NCBI RefSeq assembly: GCF_017991995.1
Contig: NZ_JAGOPN010000004.1
Span: 150,145 to 214,144 of the forward strand
Direction of reading: 5' to 3'
DNA from: Pseudacidovorax sp.
GTDB lineage: Bacteria > Pseudomonadota > Gammaproteobacteria > Burkholderiales > Burkholderiaceae_C
DNA length: 64,000 bases
Of this stretch, positions 24,701 to 36,700 are shown piece after piece. The notes under the pieces were generated by a model. The model searched no databases, was not told where the DNA came from, and worked only from the letters and a program-made list of their open reading frames with translations. Position 1 is the first letter of the stretch; the number at the start of each line of letters is the position of its first letter. The position numbers and the translations under genes are program-made.

Positions 24701-27700
24701 GACGTGGCAGCCACGGCCGACGTGGACGAATCGGCCACGCCGGTGCAGGTGGACATGTTCAGCCTGGGCGGCCGCGGCATCGCCGCCTTCGCGGGTGTGC
24801 GCGACGGCCAGACCGACGCCTTCGGCCTGCGCCTGTCGGACGTGGACTTCGCGCTGGCGCTGCTGAGCGAGGCGGGCGCCGGCGCGCAGGCGCGCCACTG
24901 GAGCAGCCTGCAGGCCCGCGTGGGCGAGGCCGCCTGGGTGGGCATCGACGGCTTCGCGCTGTCCGGCAGCGGGCTGTCCATCGAGATCAACCGCGCCGCC
25001 GCCGACGGCAGCCTGGTGGACTACGCCAGCGGCCGCACCCAGCTGGCCGTGCCCGTGGCCACCGGCACCACCGTGGCCCTGGCCATGGACGGCAGCGAAG
25101 GCGAACTGCTGCGCGCCAGCGGCCACCTGCGCGTGGACGCCTTCGGCTTCCTGCAGCTCGAAGGCGACTTCGCCCTGGCCAAGTCCACCCAGACGCTCAC
25201 GCTGGCCGACCACAGCCAGGTGCGGGCCGACCTGCTCACCCTGGGCGGGCACGACCTGCAGGCCTTCGCCGGCACCGGCGGCGGCACCGCCCAGGCGCTG
25301 GGGCTGCAGCTGTCGGGCGTGGACTTCGCGCTGGCCCTGTCCACCGAGCAGGTGGCGGCCGGCCAGCCGGCACGCAGCTGGACCAGCCTGCAGGCCCGCG
25401 CCGACGGCGCCGCGCTCACCGGCGTGGACGGACTCGTGGCCGCTGGCGAGGACCTGCGCCTGGCCATCAACCGCGCCTCCTCCGGCCCGGTGGTCGACTT
25501 CTCCGCCGGCGCCACGGCACTCGCGCTCGACACCGGCGCCGGCCGCCTGGCCTTCGACATGGACGGCGCCGAGGGCGCCATCACCCGCGCCGCCGGCACG
25601 CTGCGGCTGGACGCCTTCGGCTTCTTCCAGGCCAGCGGCAGCTTCGCGCTGGAGAGCTACGACACCACCTTGCACACGGCCGACCTGGCCGGCACCGCCG
25701 CCGACGAGTCGGGCGATGTGCAGGTGCGCCTGCTGACGCTGGGCGCGCACGACCTGGAGGCCTTCGCTGGCGTCGGCGACACCGGCTTCGGCCTGTCGGG
25801 CGTGGACCTGGCGCTGGCCCTGGCCACCGAGAAGACCGCCACCGGCCAGAGCGCACCGGCACGCCAGTGGAGCGTGCTGCAGGCCAGTGCGGGCACGGCC
25901 GGCTTCACCGGGCTCGACGGCTTCAGCGCCAGCGGGCAGGACCTGTCCGTGGCCATCAACCGTGCCGCCGCCGACGGCGTGGTGCTGGACTTCTCGGGCA
26001 GCCACGGCCTGGCCGTGGACACCGGCGCCGACACCGAATTCACCCTGGCCCTGGACGGCAGCGAAGGCGCCGTCACCCGCGCTGCGGGCCACCTCACCCT
26101 CGACCTCTTCGGCTTCGTGCAGCTCGAAGGCGACTTCGCCTTCAACCGCAGCAGCGGCACCGTCACCCTGGCCGACGAGGACCACACCCAGGTCGACGTC
26201 GACCTGCTCACCGTGGGCGCGGCCCATGCGCGCGGCTTTGCCGGCCTGGCCGGCGGCAGCAGCGACGCCATCGGCCTGCGCTTCGACGACGTCGGCTTCG
26301 GCCTGGTGCTGGCCACCGAGCAGCTGCAGGCGGCAGGCGGCACGGCCCGCCACTGGAGCGCACTGGAGGCCAGCGCCGGCAGCGCCGCCTTCATCGGCGT
26401 CGACGGGCTGGTCGCCACCGTCAGCCAGGTCGAGCTGCGCATCAACCGCGCCGATGCCGATGGCGTGGTGGTCGACTGGGCGGCGCAGCCGCTGCCCGTG
26501 GCCACCGGCCCCGGCAGCACGCGCACGCTGGACTTCGCCGGCAGCGCCGGCGAGCTGCTCGAAGCCGCGGCCCACATCGAACTCAACGTCTTCGACTTCT
26601 TCGCCGTCGAAGGCGACTTCGCGCTGCAGAGCAAGCGCCAGGACCTGACCCTGTCCGACGGCAGCGTCATCCATGCCGACACGCTCACGCTGGGCGGCGC
26701 CGGCCTGTCCGCCTTCGCCGGCCTGCATGGCGGCAGCGACGACGCGCTGGGCCTGCGGCTGGGCCAGGCCGACTTCGGCCTGCTGCTGGCCACCGACCGC
26801 GATGCGCCGGCCCGCCACTTCACCAGCCTGCAGGCCAGTGCCGAGCTGGCCGACTTCGTGGGGCTCGACGGCGTGACCATCGCCGGCTCTGACCTGCAGG
26901 TGCAGATCAACCGCGGCATGCCCATCCCCGCGGTCGATGCCGGCACCGAGACGCAGAACGCGCAGTGGCACCTGCAACTGGCCGCCGGCACCGCCGGCAC
27001 GCTGGACCTGGACTACGGCGGCCACCAGGCGCAGCTCGCGCTGGACGGCCGCGAAAGCAGCAGCGCCCTCATCGCCCTGCTCACCGGCGCGCTCGAAGGG
27101 CTCACGGGCATCGGCCAGGGCAACGTGAAGGTCAGCGGCTCACGGGCCGAAGGCTTCACCATCGAACTCGTCGGCGCCCTGGCGGGGGCCGAGGCCCAGG
27201 TCCTGACGGTGCAGGCCCATGCCGCGCCGGTCACGGTCACGGTGGGCACCGCGGCCGAGGCCACGGCCGGCGCCAGCGAGGTCAAGCAGGTCGTCATCGA
27301 GGCCGAGCGCGTGTCCGCGCCGCCGGTCAGCATCGGCATCGCGCAGGTGGTGGCGGCCACCGCCGGGGCCGACGAGGTCAAGCAGCTGCTCTTCACCACG
27401 CCCTACTCGTCGCGGGGCACCTACACCCTCGAGATCGACGGCGTCGCCGGCTCGCGCACGCTGACCTTCGTGGGCAACGACGTCACCAACAACGCGCGCT
27501 ACATCCACGATGCGCTGGTCGGCCTGCTGGGCGCCGCCGACGGCGACGTGCAGGTGCGCTTCGACACACAGAGCCAGGGCGGCCACCGCTACAACATCCG
27601 CTTCCTCGGCGCACTGGCCGGCACCGACATCGGCGACCTGATCGTCACCGAGGCCATGTCGGGCGACGTGGTGCCGCTGAACATCCGCCAGGGTGGCGGC

Positions 27701-30700
27701 GGCACGGGCGAGGTGCAGCGCATCGCCGTCGACACCGCGGCCACCGGCCACTACACGCTGTCGCTGGCCTACGGCGGCCGCACCTACACCACCGCGGCGC
27801 TGGCCTTCGACGCCGATGCGCAGGCGGTGGAGGCCGCCCTCAACGCCGCCTTCGCCGCCATCGGCGGCGAGGTGAGCGTCAGCACCACGGCCGGCGGCGC
27901 GCTGCTGGTGCAGTTCGGCGGCGTCTTCGTCGGCCAGGACGTGGCCACCCTGCGCAGCCAGGTGAGCGTGGACGAGACGCGCCCCTCGGGCAGCTTCACC
28001 ATCGAATACGCCGGCGTGCGCACCGGCCCCATCGCCTACAGCGACGACCCGGCCACCCAGGCCGCGGCCATCGAGGCCGCGTTGCTCGCCCTGGACGCCT
28101 TCGCGCCCGGCGACCTGCATGTGGCCTACAACGCCAATGCCTCGGGCAGCCGCTTCGCCAGCTACGACGTGGTCTTCACCGGCGCCAGCGCCGACCAGGA
28201 CATCGGCGACTTCACCACGCATTTCGGCGACCTGGACCATGCCAGCGCCGCGCCCTTCAACCTCGTGCAGGGCCATGCCGCGGGCGCCGAGTCGCAGCGC
28301 GTGCACTTCGACACCCAGGCGACCAGCGGTGGCTTCACGCTGTCCTTCAGCCACGGCGGCCAGACCTGGACCACCGCGGCGCTGGCCTTCGACAGCAGCC
28401 GCGCCGAGATCAATGCGGCATTGGCCGCGGCCTTCGGTGCCCACATCGACGGTGCCCTGATCGAGGCCACCTTCTGGAACGGGCAGGACCTGGTGGTGCG
28501 CTTCGGTGGCAGCCTGGCCGGCGAGGACGTCGCGGCGCTGCAGGTGCAGGCCACGACCGAGGTGCAGCAGCCCGTGCTGTCGCAGTTGCAGGACGGCTTC
28601 ACCCACCACACGCCGGCCGAGCCGGCCGGCACGCTGGTCATCGACTTCGCGGCCCGGTCCGTGGACGTGGCCACCGGGCCCGGCGGCCAGGCCATGACCC
28701 TGGACATGGACGGTGCGCTGGGCGAGCTCACCCGCGTGCGGGGCCACCTGGAGGTGGACCTGTATGGCTTCTTCCAGGTCGGCGGCGACTTCGCCATCGA
28801 CCGCAGCAGCAGCCAGGTGACGCTGGCCGACGGCAGCGATGTGGCCGTCGACCTGCTCACCCTGGGCGCGCATGACGCCCATGCCTTCGCCGGCCTGGAC
28901 GGCGGGCGTGCCGACGACCGCACCGGGCTGGTGCTGGACGGCGTGGACTTCGCGCTGGCACTCATCACCGACAGGCTGGACGCCCAGCGCCACTGGACCA
29001 GCCTGCAGGCCACCGCAGCCCAGGCCGAATGGGTGGGCACCGATGGCCTGACCCTCGCCGCCACCGGCATCAGCGTGGCCATCAACCAGGCCAGCCGCGA
29101 CGGCGACGCCGTGGTCGACTACGGTGAAGGCGCCACCGCGCTGAGCATCGCCACCGGGCCGACCACCGAGCTGGCGCTCGCGCTCGATGGCGACCAGGGC
29201 GAACTGCTGCAGGCCAGCGGGCACCTGACCGTCGACGTCTTCGGCTTCTTCCGCGTCGAGGGTGACTTCGCCATCGAGAAGAGTTCGGCGGAGGTCACCC
29301 TGGCGAAGACCAAGGACCAGACCGAAGCCGAGAAGGTCGACGTCGACCTGCTGACCATCGGCGGCACGGGCGTCGACGCATTTGCCGGCATCAATGGCGG
29401 GACCAGCAGCGCCATGGGTCTGGAACTGACCGGCGTCGAGTTCGGCCTGGCGCTGATGAGCCAGCAGATGGCGGCAGGCAGCACCACGCCTGCGCGGACG
29501 TGGACGAGCCTGCAGGCGACGGCCACGAGCGCCGAGTTCAAGGGCGTGGACGGCCTGGAACTCTCTGCCGGCGCCATCGCTGTGGCGGTGAACCAGGCCG
29601 GCAAGGCCGGCGACCAGGTGGTCGACTACGGCACTGGCAAGACCGAACTGACAGTCGGCACCGGAACCGGCAGCGACCTCGAACTGACGCTGGACGGCAG
29701 CAAGGGCGAGTTGCTGCAGGCCAGCGGCCACCTGACGGTCGATGTCTTCGGCTTCTTCCGTGTGGAGGGCGACTTCGCCATCGAGAAGAGTTCGGCGGAG
29801 GTCACGCTGGCGAAGGCCAAGGACCAGGCCGAAGCGGAGAAGGTCGAGGTCGACCTGCTCACGATTGGCGGCACGGGCGTCGACGCATTTGCCGGCATCA
29901 ATGGCGGCACCAGTAGCGCGATGGGACTGGAGCTGACTGGCGTCGAGTTCGGCCTGGCTTTGATGAGCCAGCAGATGGCCGCAGGCAGCACCACGCCCGC
30001 ACGGACGTGGACGAGCTTGCAGGCAACGGCCACGAGCGCCGAGTTCCAGGGCGTGGACGGCCTGGAGTTGTCCGCGGGCGCCATCGCTGTGGCGGTGAAC
30101 CAAGCCGGCAAGGCCGGCGACCAAGTGGTCGACTACGGCGCCGGCAAGACCGAATTGAAGGTCGGCACCGGAACCGGCAGCGATCTGGAGCTTGCCCTCG
30201 ACGGCAGCAAGGGCGAGCTGCTGCAGGCCAGCGGCCACCTGACCGTTGACGTCTTCGGCTTCTTTCGCGTCGAGGGCGACTTTGCCATCGAGAAGGGCAG
30301 TGCCGAAGTCACGCTGGCCAAGACCAAAGACCAGACCGAAGCGGAGAAGGTCGAGGTCGACCTGCTGACCATCGGCGGCAGCGGCATCGATGCCTTTGCC
30401 GGCATCAACGGTGGCACGTCCAGCGCGATGGGCCTGGCGCTCACGGACGTCGAGTTCGGCCTGGCCCTGATGAGCCAGCAGATGGCGGCAGGCAGCACCA
30501 CGCCTGCACGCACCTGGACCAGCCTGCAGGCCTCCGCCGCCTCCGTGGCCTTCGTCGGCCTGGGCGACGACGTGACGGCCTCGGCCACGGACCTGACGGT
30601 GCGCATCAACCGCGCCGGCCTGCAGGGCGATGCCGTGGTCGACTATGCCGACGGCGCCACCGACCTGAAGATCGACGTGGGCGCCGACGCGCCGCTGGCG

Positions 30701-33700
30701 CTGGACATGGCGGGCAGCAAGGGCGAGATGACCCAGGCCGCCGGCCACATCGCGCTGGACATCTTCGGCTTCTTCCGTGTCAGCGGCGACTTCGCGGTCG
30801 AGAAGAGCACGGCCGACGTGCAGCTGGCCGCCAAGGGCACGGCCCAGCCCGAGAAGGTCGCCGTGGACGTGCTGACCATCGGCGGCGCCGGGGTCGATGC
30901 CTTCGCCGGCACCGGCAACGCGGGCCTGCAGTTGCAGGACGTGGACTTCGGCCTGGCGCTGATGACGCAGCAGTCGGTGCCCGGCCGCACCTGGACCACG
31001 CTGCAGGCCACCGCCGGCAGCGCCTCGGTGCAGGGTCTGGGCGACCTGCAGCTGGACGCCACCGGCACGCGTGTGCTGATCAACCAGGCCGGCCGCGCCG
31101 GCGATGCGGTGGTCGACTACGCCAGCGGCGCCACCGAACTGGCCGTGGCCACCGGCGATGGCGACCTCGCCTTCGACATGGCCGGCAACCTGGGCGAGCT
31201 GCTGCAGGTCAGCAGCCACCTCAAGCTGGACGTCGACGGCTTCTTCCAGGTCGAAGGCGACTTCGCGATCCAGACCAGCACCCGCACCGTCACCCTGGCC
31301 GACGGCACCGAGCAGACGCCCGCGAGCCAGGTGAAGGTGGACGTGCTGACCATCGGCGGCCACGATGTGGACGCCTTCGCCGGCCTGCACGGCGGCCAGA
31401 CCGATGCGCTGGGCCTGGCGCTGCACCAGGTCACCTTCGGGCTGGCGCTGATGACCGAGGCCGCGCCGGCCCAGGGCAGCGCCGCACGCACCTGGACCAG
31501 CCTGCAGGCCACGGCCGGCAGCGCCGGCATGGTGGGTACGGGCGATCTCACGCTCACGGCCTCGGACGTGGCCGTCGCCATCAACAAGGCCGGCACCCCG
31601 GGCGTCGCCGTGGTCGACTACGCGGCAGGCGCGACCCAGCTGGCGGTGGTCACCGGCAGCGGCACCGACCTGCAGCTGAGCATGGACGGCGCCGACGGCG
31701 CGCTGCTGCAGGCCAGCGCCCACCTGGTGGTGGACCTGTACGGCTTCGTGCAGGTCGAGGGCGACTTCGCCATCGAGACCCACACGGCCGAGGTGCGCCT
31801 GCAGGACCTGGCCTCCACGCCCGACGTGGACGAGGGCGCCCAGCCCGTGGCCGTGGACCTGCTGGCCATCGGCGCCCACAACGTGCATGCCTTCGCCGGC
31901 GTCAACGGCGGCACCAGCGACGCGCTGGGCATCGAACTCGACGGCGTGGACCTGGCCATCGCCCTGATGACCAGCCAGGCCGACCCGGCCCGCCGCTGGA
32001 CCGCCGTGCAGGCCAGTGCCGATCAGGCGGCCTTCGTCGGCATCGACGCCATCACCCTGGCGGCGACCGATGTGGGCATCGCCATCAACCGCGCCTCGGG
32101 GACCGGCCAGCCGGTGGTGGACTTCGCCCACATGGCCGAGCCGCTCACGGTGAACCTGGGCGGCGGCGAATCGCTGGCCTTCGACCTGGACGGCCAGAGC
32201 GGCAGCACCACGGCCGTGAACATCGGCCGCGCCACGCTCGCCATCTCCGACTACATCTACATCAGCGGCGGCTTCCACCTGGAACAACTGGCCACCACGC
32301 ATGTGGACGTGGTCACGGGCCTGGCCGCCAACGGCGCCGGCCTGTCGCCCGCGCTGCGTGCCGGCCTGGCCAAGGTGCAGGGCCTGTCGGCCGACGACCG
32401 GCTGATCGACGACCTGGAAGTCTCGGCGCTGCTGCTCAGCGGCACCGACCTGGAGATCTTCGCGGGCCTGGGCCCCTACTTCATCGACAGCAACGGCAAC
32501 GGCATCCGCGATGCCGGCGAGGCGCAGAACCCCGACGCCTTCGGCGTCAAGCTCGACGGCATCGATGTCGGGCTGGTGATGTTCGACTCCACCCTGGCGG
32601 CCGACCCGGACTCGGTCATCCCCGACCTGTATGCGCTCAAGGTGAGCTGGGGCCAGGGCATCGACATCGACCTGGGCGGCATCTTCAAGTTCCAGACTCA
32701 GGGCCTGACCATCGACGTCAACCAGGGCGGCCAGTGGGCCGGCCAGCCCGCAGGCAGCGTGGCGCCCTATGTCGACTTCGCCAGCAGCTTCGAGGGCGGC
32801 CTGAAGGTGCCCACGGCCACCGGCACGCCCATCGTGCTGGACTACGACCGCGCCACCATCGCCGTCAGCCTGGCCCATGCGCTGCTGAACATCGGCGACT
32901 TCTTCCAGATCGAAGGCAGCTTCGCCTTCGAGCGCACCACCACGCAGGTGGACGTGGCCACGGGCCTGTCGGCCGCCGACAGCTTCGGCGCCCTGGGCAC
33001 CGACCTGGCGCGCTTCAAGGCGGCCGGGCTGCTGTCGGCCGACAACAGCCGCTTCACGCACCTGGCGGTGGACAGCATCACCATCGGCGCCGCCGATGTG
33101 CGCATCACCATCGGCGACCCGGACGACCCGTTCTTCACGCTCGACCACATCGACGTGGCCTTCGCCACCTTCCGTGCCAGCAAGAGCGTGGACGCCAACG
33201 GCGTGATCCCGCTCATGTACGCCATGAAGGCGTCGTGGGCCAACCCGCTGGACGTGGACTGGGGCTTCATGCAGCTGCAGGTGCAGGACCTGCAGGTGCA
33301 GCTCAACCAGGGCTCCAGCTGGCGCGGCCTCACGGTCTCGCCCACCGTGGACTTCGTCTCCAGCTTCGGCACGCAGGGCATGCGCGTGGCCACCGGCGGC
33401 GACGACGTGTACCTGGACTTCCGGCAGGCCTACTTCGGCGTCGAGGTCGGCCATGCGTTGATCGCCATCGGCGACTTCTTCCACATCGAGGGCGGCTTCT
33501 CGCTGGGCAAGGGCAAGGGCGTGGCGGTGGACATCGTCACCGGCTTCGGCGCCTATGACCCCACGGCCGCCGCGGCCGTGGGCACCCTCGCCACCCCGGG
33601 CCACTACGACCGGATCGAGAACTACGCCATGAACATGGTCACGATCGGCCTGTCCGACGTGAAGCTGTTCGTGGGCGCGGGCCCCTACTTCGTGGACGAG

Positions 33701-36700
33701 GACGGCGACGGCGTCATCGACGCCACGCGCGACCCCGACGCCGTGGGCCTGGTGGTGGACAACCTCGACCTGGGCATGGCGATCTTCACCGACCCCCAGC
33801 ACAAGGTCGGCCGCCTGTGGTCGCTGGAGGCCAGCGTCGACCAGATCGCCTTCGTGGGCCTGGACTTCCTCACGCTCAGCGCCGAAGGCGCCGAGGTGCG
33901 CGCCAACCAGGGCACCGCCTGGTCGGGTACGCAGATCCGGCCCTTCGTCGACTACCTCTCCAGCTTCGGCAGCGACGGGCTGGAGGTGCGCACCGGCGGC
34001 ACGCCGGTGGCGCTGAAGTTCAGCACCAGCTACATCGGCGTGGACGTGGCGCGTGCCACCCTCACGCTGGAGAACTTCATCCACATCCAGGGCGGCTTCA
34101 GCTTCGAGCAGGGCCGCCGCGAGCGCTTCTCGGTCGACACCGGCGCCACCGCGGGCAACCTGCCGCTGTCGGCCGCGCTGCTGGCCGCGGGCGCCGCGGG
34201 GGCGCAGGTGTCCGAGGACCTCGGCCGGATCGACGGCGTCGAGTTCCAGCTGATGACCATCGGACTCAGCGACGTCGATGTCTTCATCGGCTACGGCAAT
34301 CCCGACTTCGACAGCACCGTGCCCCTGCGCGAGCAGAGCGACCTGTTCGGCCTGGCCCTCTCCAACGTCGACCTCGCCCTGGCCATCCTCACGCCCACCG
34401 GCGCACTGGCCAAGCTGCTGCCCAAGTTCACGGCCCTGAACGGTTCGGCCGACGAGTTCGTCGTCGCCGGCGGTGAGGGCCTGTTCGAGCTGTCCAGCGG
34501 CCGCATCGAGGTGCAGATGAACTGGAGCGACGGCTGGAAGGCCGATCCGAAGGTGCATGCCTCCATCGACTTCTCCGAGGCCACCGGCCGGCCGCTGCAG
34601 GTGCGCGCGGGCGACCAGCAGCTGACCATCGACTTCGCGGCCGGCGCCTTCATCCAGGCGCAGGTGCAGGGCGCGCTGCTGGCGGTCTCGGAGTTCGTCT
34701 ACTTCCGCGGCGATTTCGCCTTCCGCATGGGCTCGGCCACCGACCTCACGGTCAAGACGGTGCTGGGCGCCACCACCGTCAAGGCCAATGCCATCGAGTT
34801 CGGCGCGAACAACGTGCAGGCCTTCGTGGGCATCAACGGCCCCTACCGGCAGGACAGCAACGGCGACGGCGTGGTCGACAGCCTGGACCCGGTCAACGAC
34901 GAGGCCATCGGCCTGGTGATCGACGACTTCGACCTGGGCATGACGGTGCTGACCACCCAGTTCGACGCCCTCAACCCGCTGGTGCCCGCCAACACCAAGT
35001 TCGTCGGCCTGAAGGGCCATGGCGAGCAGATCGGCTTCGTCGGCTTCGGCAGCGACTTCATCCAGTTCAACCTGCAGGACATCGAGGTGGCGGTCAACGC
35101 CAGCAGCCGGCAGGACCTGGTGGCCGATTTCACCAACGGCGGCACCCGCGAAGGCCTGGCCATCGCCACCGGCGGCGAGCCCGTGGTGCTGGACTTCAGC
35201 AATGCGCTCATCGAGGCCACGGTGGCGCACGCCACGGCCTCCGTCGCCGGCATCCTGTCGCTGCAGGGGGGCTTCACCTTCCAGAAGCGGACCGTGGAGG
35301 ACGTGGAGTTCCACCTGCCCGGCGGCAAGCTGACCACCTCGGCCGAGGCGCTGGTGGTGGCGGGCAAGGACATCTACGCCTTCGCCGGCATCAACGGCCC
35401 CTACCGCCGCGACACCAACGGCGACGGCGTCATCGACGAGCAGGACCCGCCCAACGACGACGCCATCGGGCTGGCCATCGACGACCTGGACTTCGCGCTG
35501 GCCATGATGACGCCCACGCTGGCGCAGGGCGTGCCGCTGCCCGGCAAGTTCTTCGGCCTGTCGGCCACCGCCGGCATGGCCGGCATCGTCGGCACCGATC
35601 CCTTCCTCACGCTCAACGCGACGGACCTGCTGCTGTCCTTCAACGGCGCCTTCCTGGGCTCCGCACCGGTGCCCGGCGCCTATGTGGACTTCAGCGCCAT
35701 CGACGGCGGCCAGGGCCTGCAGATCCCCATCGGCACGCAGGGCGAGCACCTCACGCTCGACTTCGACAGCAACTCGCTGGGCATCGGCATGCAGGCGCAC
35801 CTGGGCCTGTTCGACCTGATCAATATCGACGGCGGCTTCCACTTCGAGTTCGAGCTGCCCGACACCAGCCACCTGTTCCCGTCGATCAAGCTCTCGGGGC
35901 TGGGCGACCTGCTGCCCAAGTTCTCGCCCGACCTGGACTTCCTCAAGGGCGCGCTCGACTTCGTGCGCGACATCGACCTGTCCATCGGCTTCGATCCGAA
36001 CCTGGGTCTGACGCTCTTCGGCTCGCTGTCGCTGCCCGACCTGTCGCTGGACCTGGGCGACTTCGTGCACCTGCGCGGCGACTTCCAGCTCAACATCGGC
36101 GAGACCTTCACCGGCACCCTCTACACCGGCCTGCCCTCCGAGGTGTCGCTCATCGAGACACTGCTGGGCGACCAGGCGCAGTCCATCCTGGGCGCGCTGA
36201 AGGCGCTGGGCGGCGTGGCGGACGACTATTCGACCATCCAGGACGTCAGCTTCAAGGGCCTGAGCTTCGGCGCGAGCAACGTCTATGCCTTCGTCGGCCT
36301 GGGCAACCCGGACTACGAGGAGGTGCCGGGCGGCAACGGCAAGCTGGAGATCGCCAACGGCGACGATCTCTTCGGCTTCAGCATGGAAGGCCTGGACGTG
36401 GGCCTGACCATGTTCAAGGCCCAGCTGCCGAGCGTGTTCAAGGCGCAGGACTTCTTCTCGCTTTATGCGCATGCCGACAGCGCCCGCACCTACGGCATGG
36501 GCGACGTGCTCAAGGTGCGCGCCGAAGACCTCACCATCGAACTCAACCGCGGCGGAGAGATGTTCGGCGGCCTGCTGCACGGCACGGCCGACTTCGTGGA
36601 CAGCTTCCCGGCCGACGACCAGGCGGGCCGGCCCGCCGGCTTCGAGGTGCGCACCGGCGGCACGCCGGTCTACATGCAGCAGCGCGGCACGCAGCTCATG

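Larger units (their letters stand above)
23700..32250 (+). repeat. Tandem repeats of about 157-171 residues (family A)
   Basis: At least 14 degenerate copies of a unit with the core FGFFxVEGDFAxxKSSxxVTLAD, then VDLLTIGGxxxDAFAG, GLxLxGVEFGLALM, ARTWTSLQA, INxAGxxGDxVVDYxxG and LDMDGxxGELLxAxGHL. Cores begin near 23716, 24184, 24633, 25140, 25614, 26106, 26590, 28762, 29240, 29744, 30250, 30762, 31232 and 31738, giving periods of about 450-512 bp. The array is interrupted by another module at about 27000-28640. Confidence 0.85.

Noticed and set aside
19487..27025. Minus-strand frame of 2,512 residues opposite the motor, lipoprotein and giant genes
   Set aside because: Shadow of three real plus-strand genes, and it runs across their boundaries, which a real gene would not mirror.
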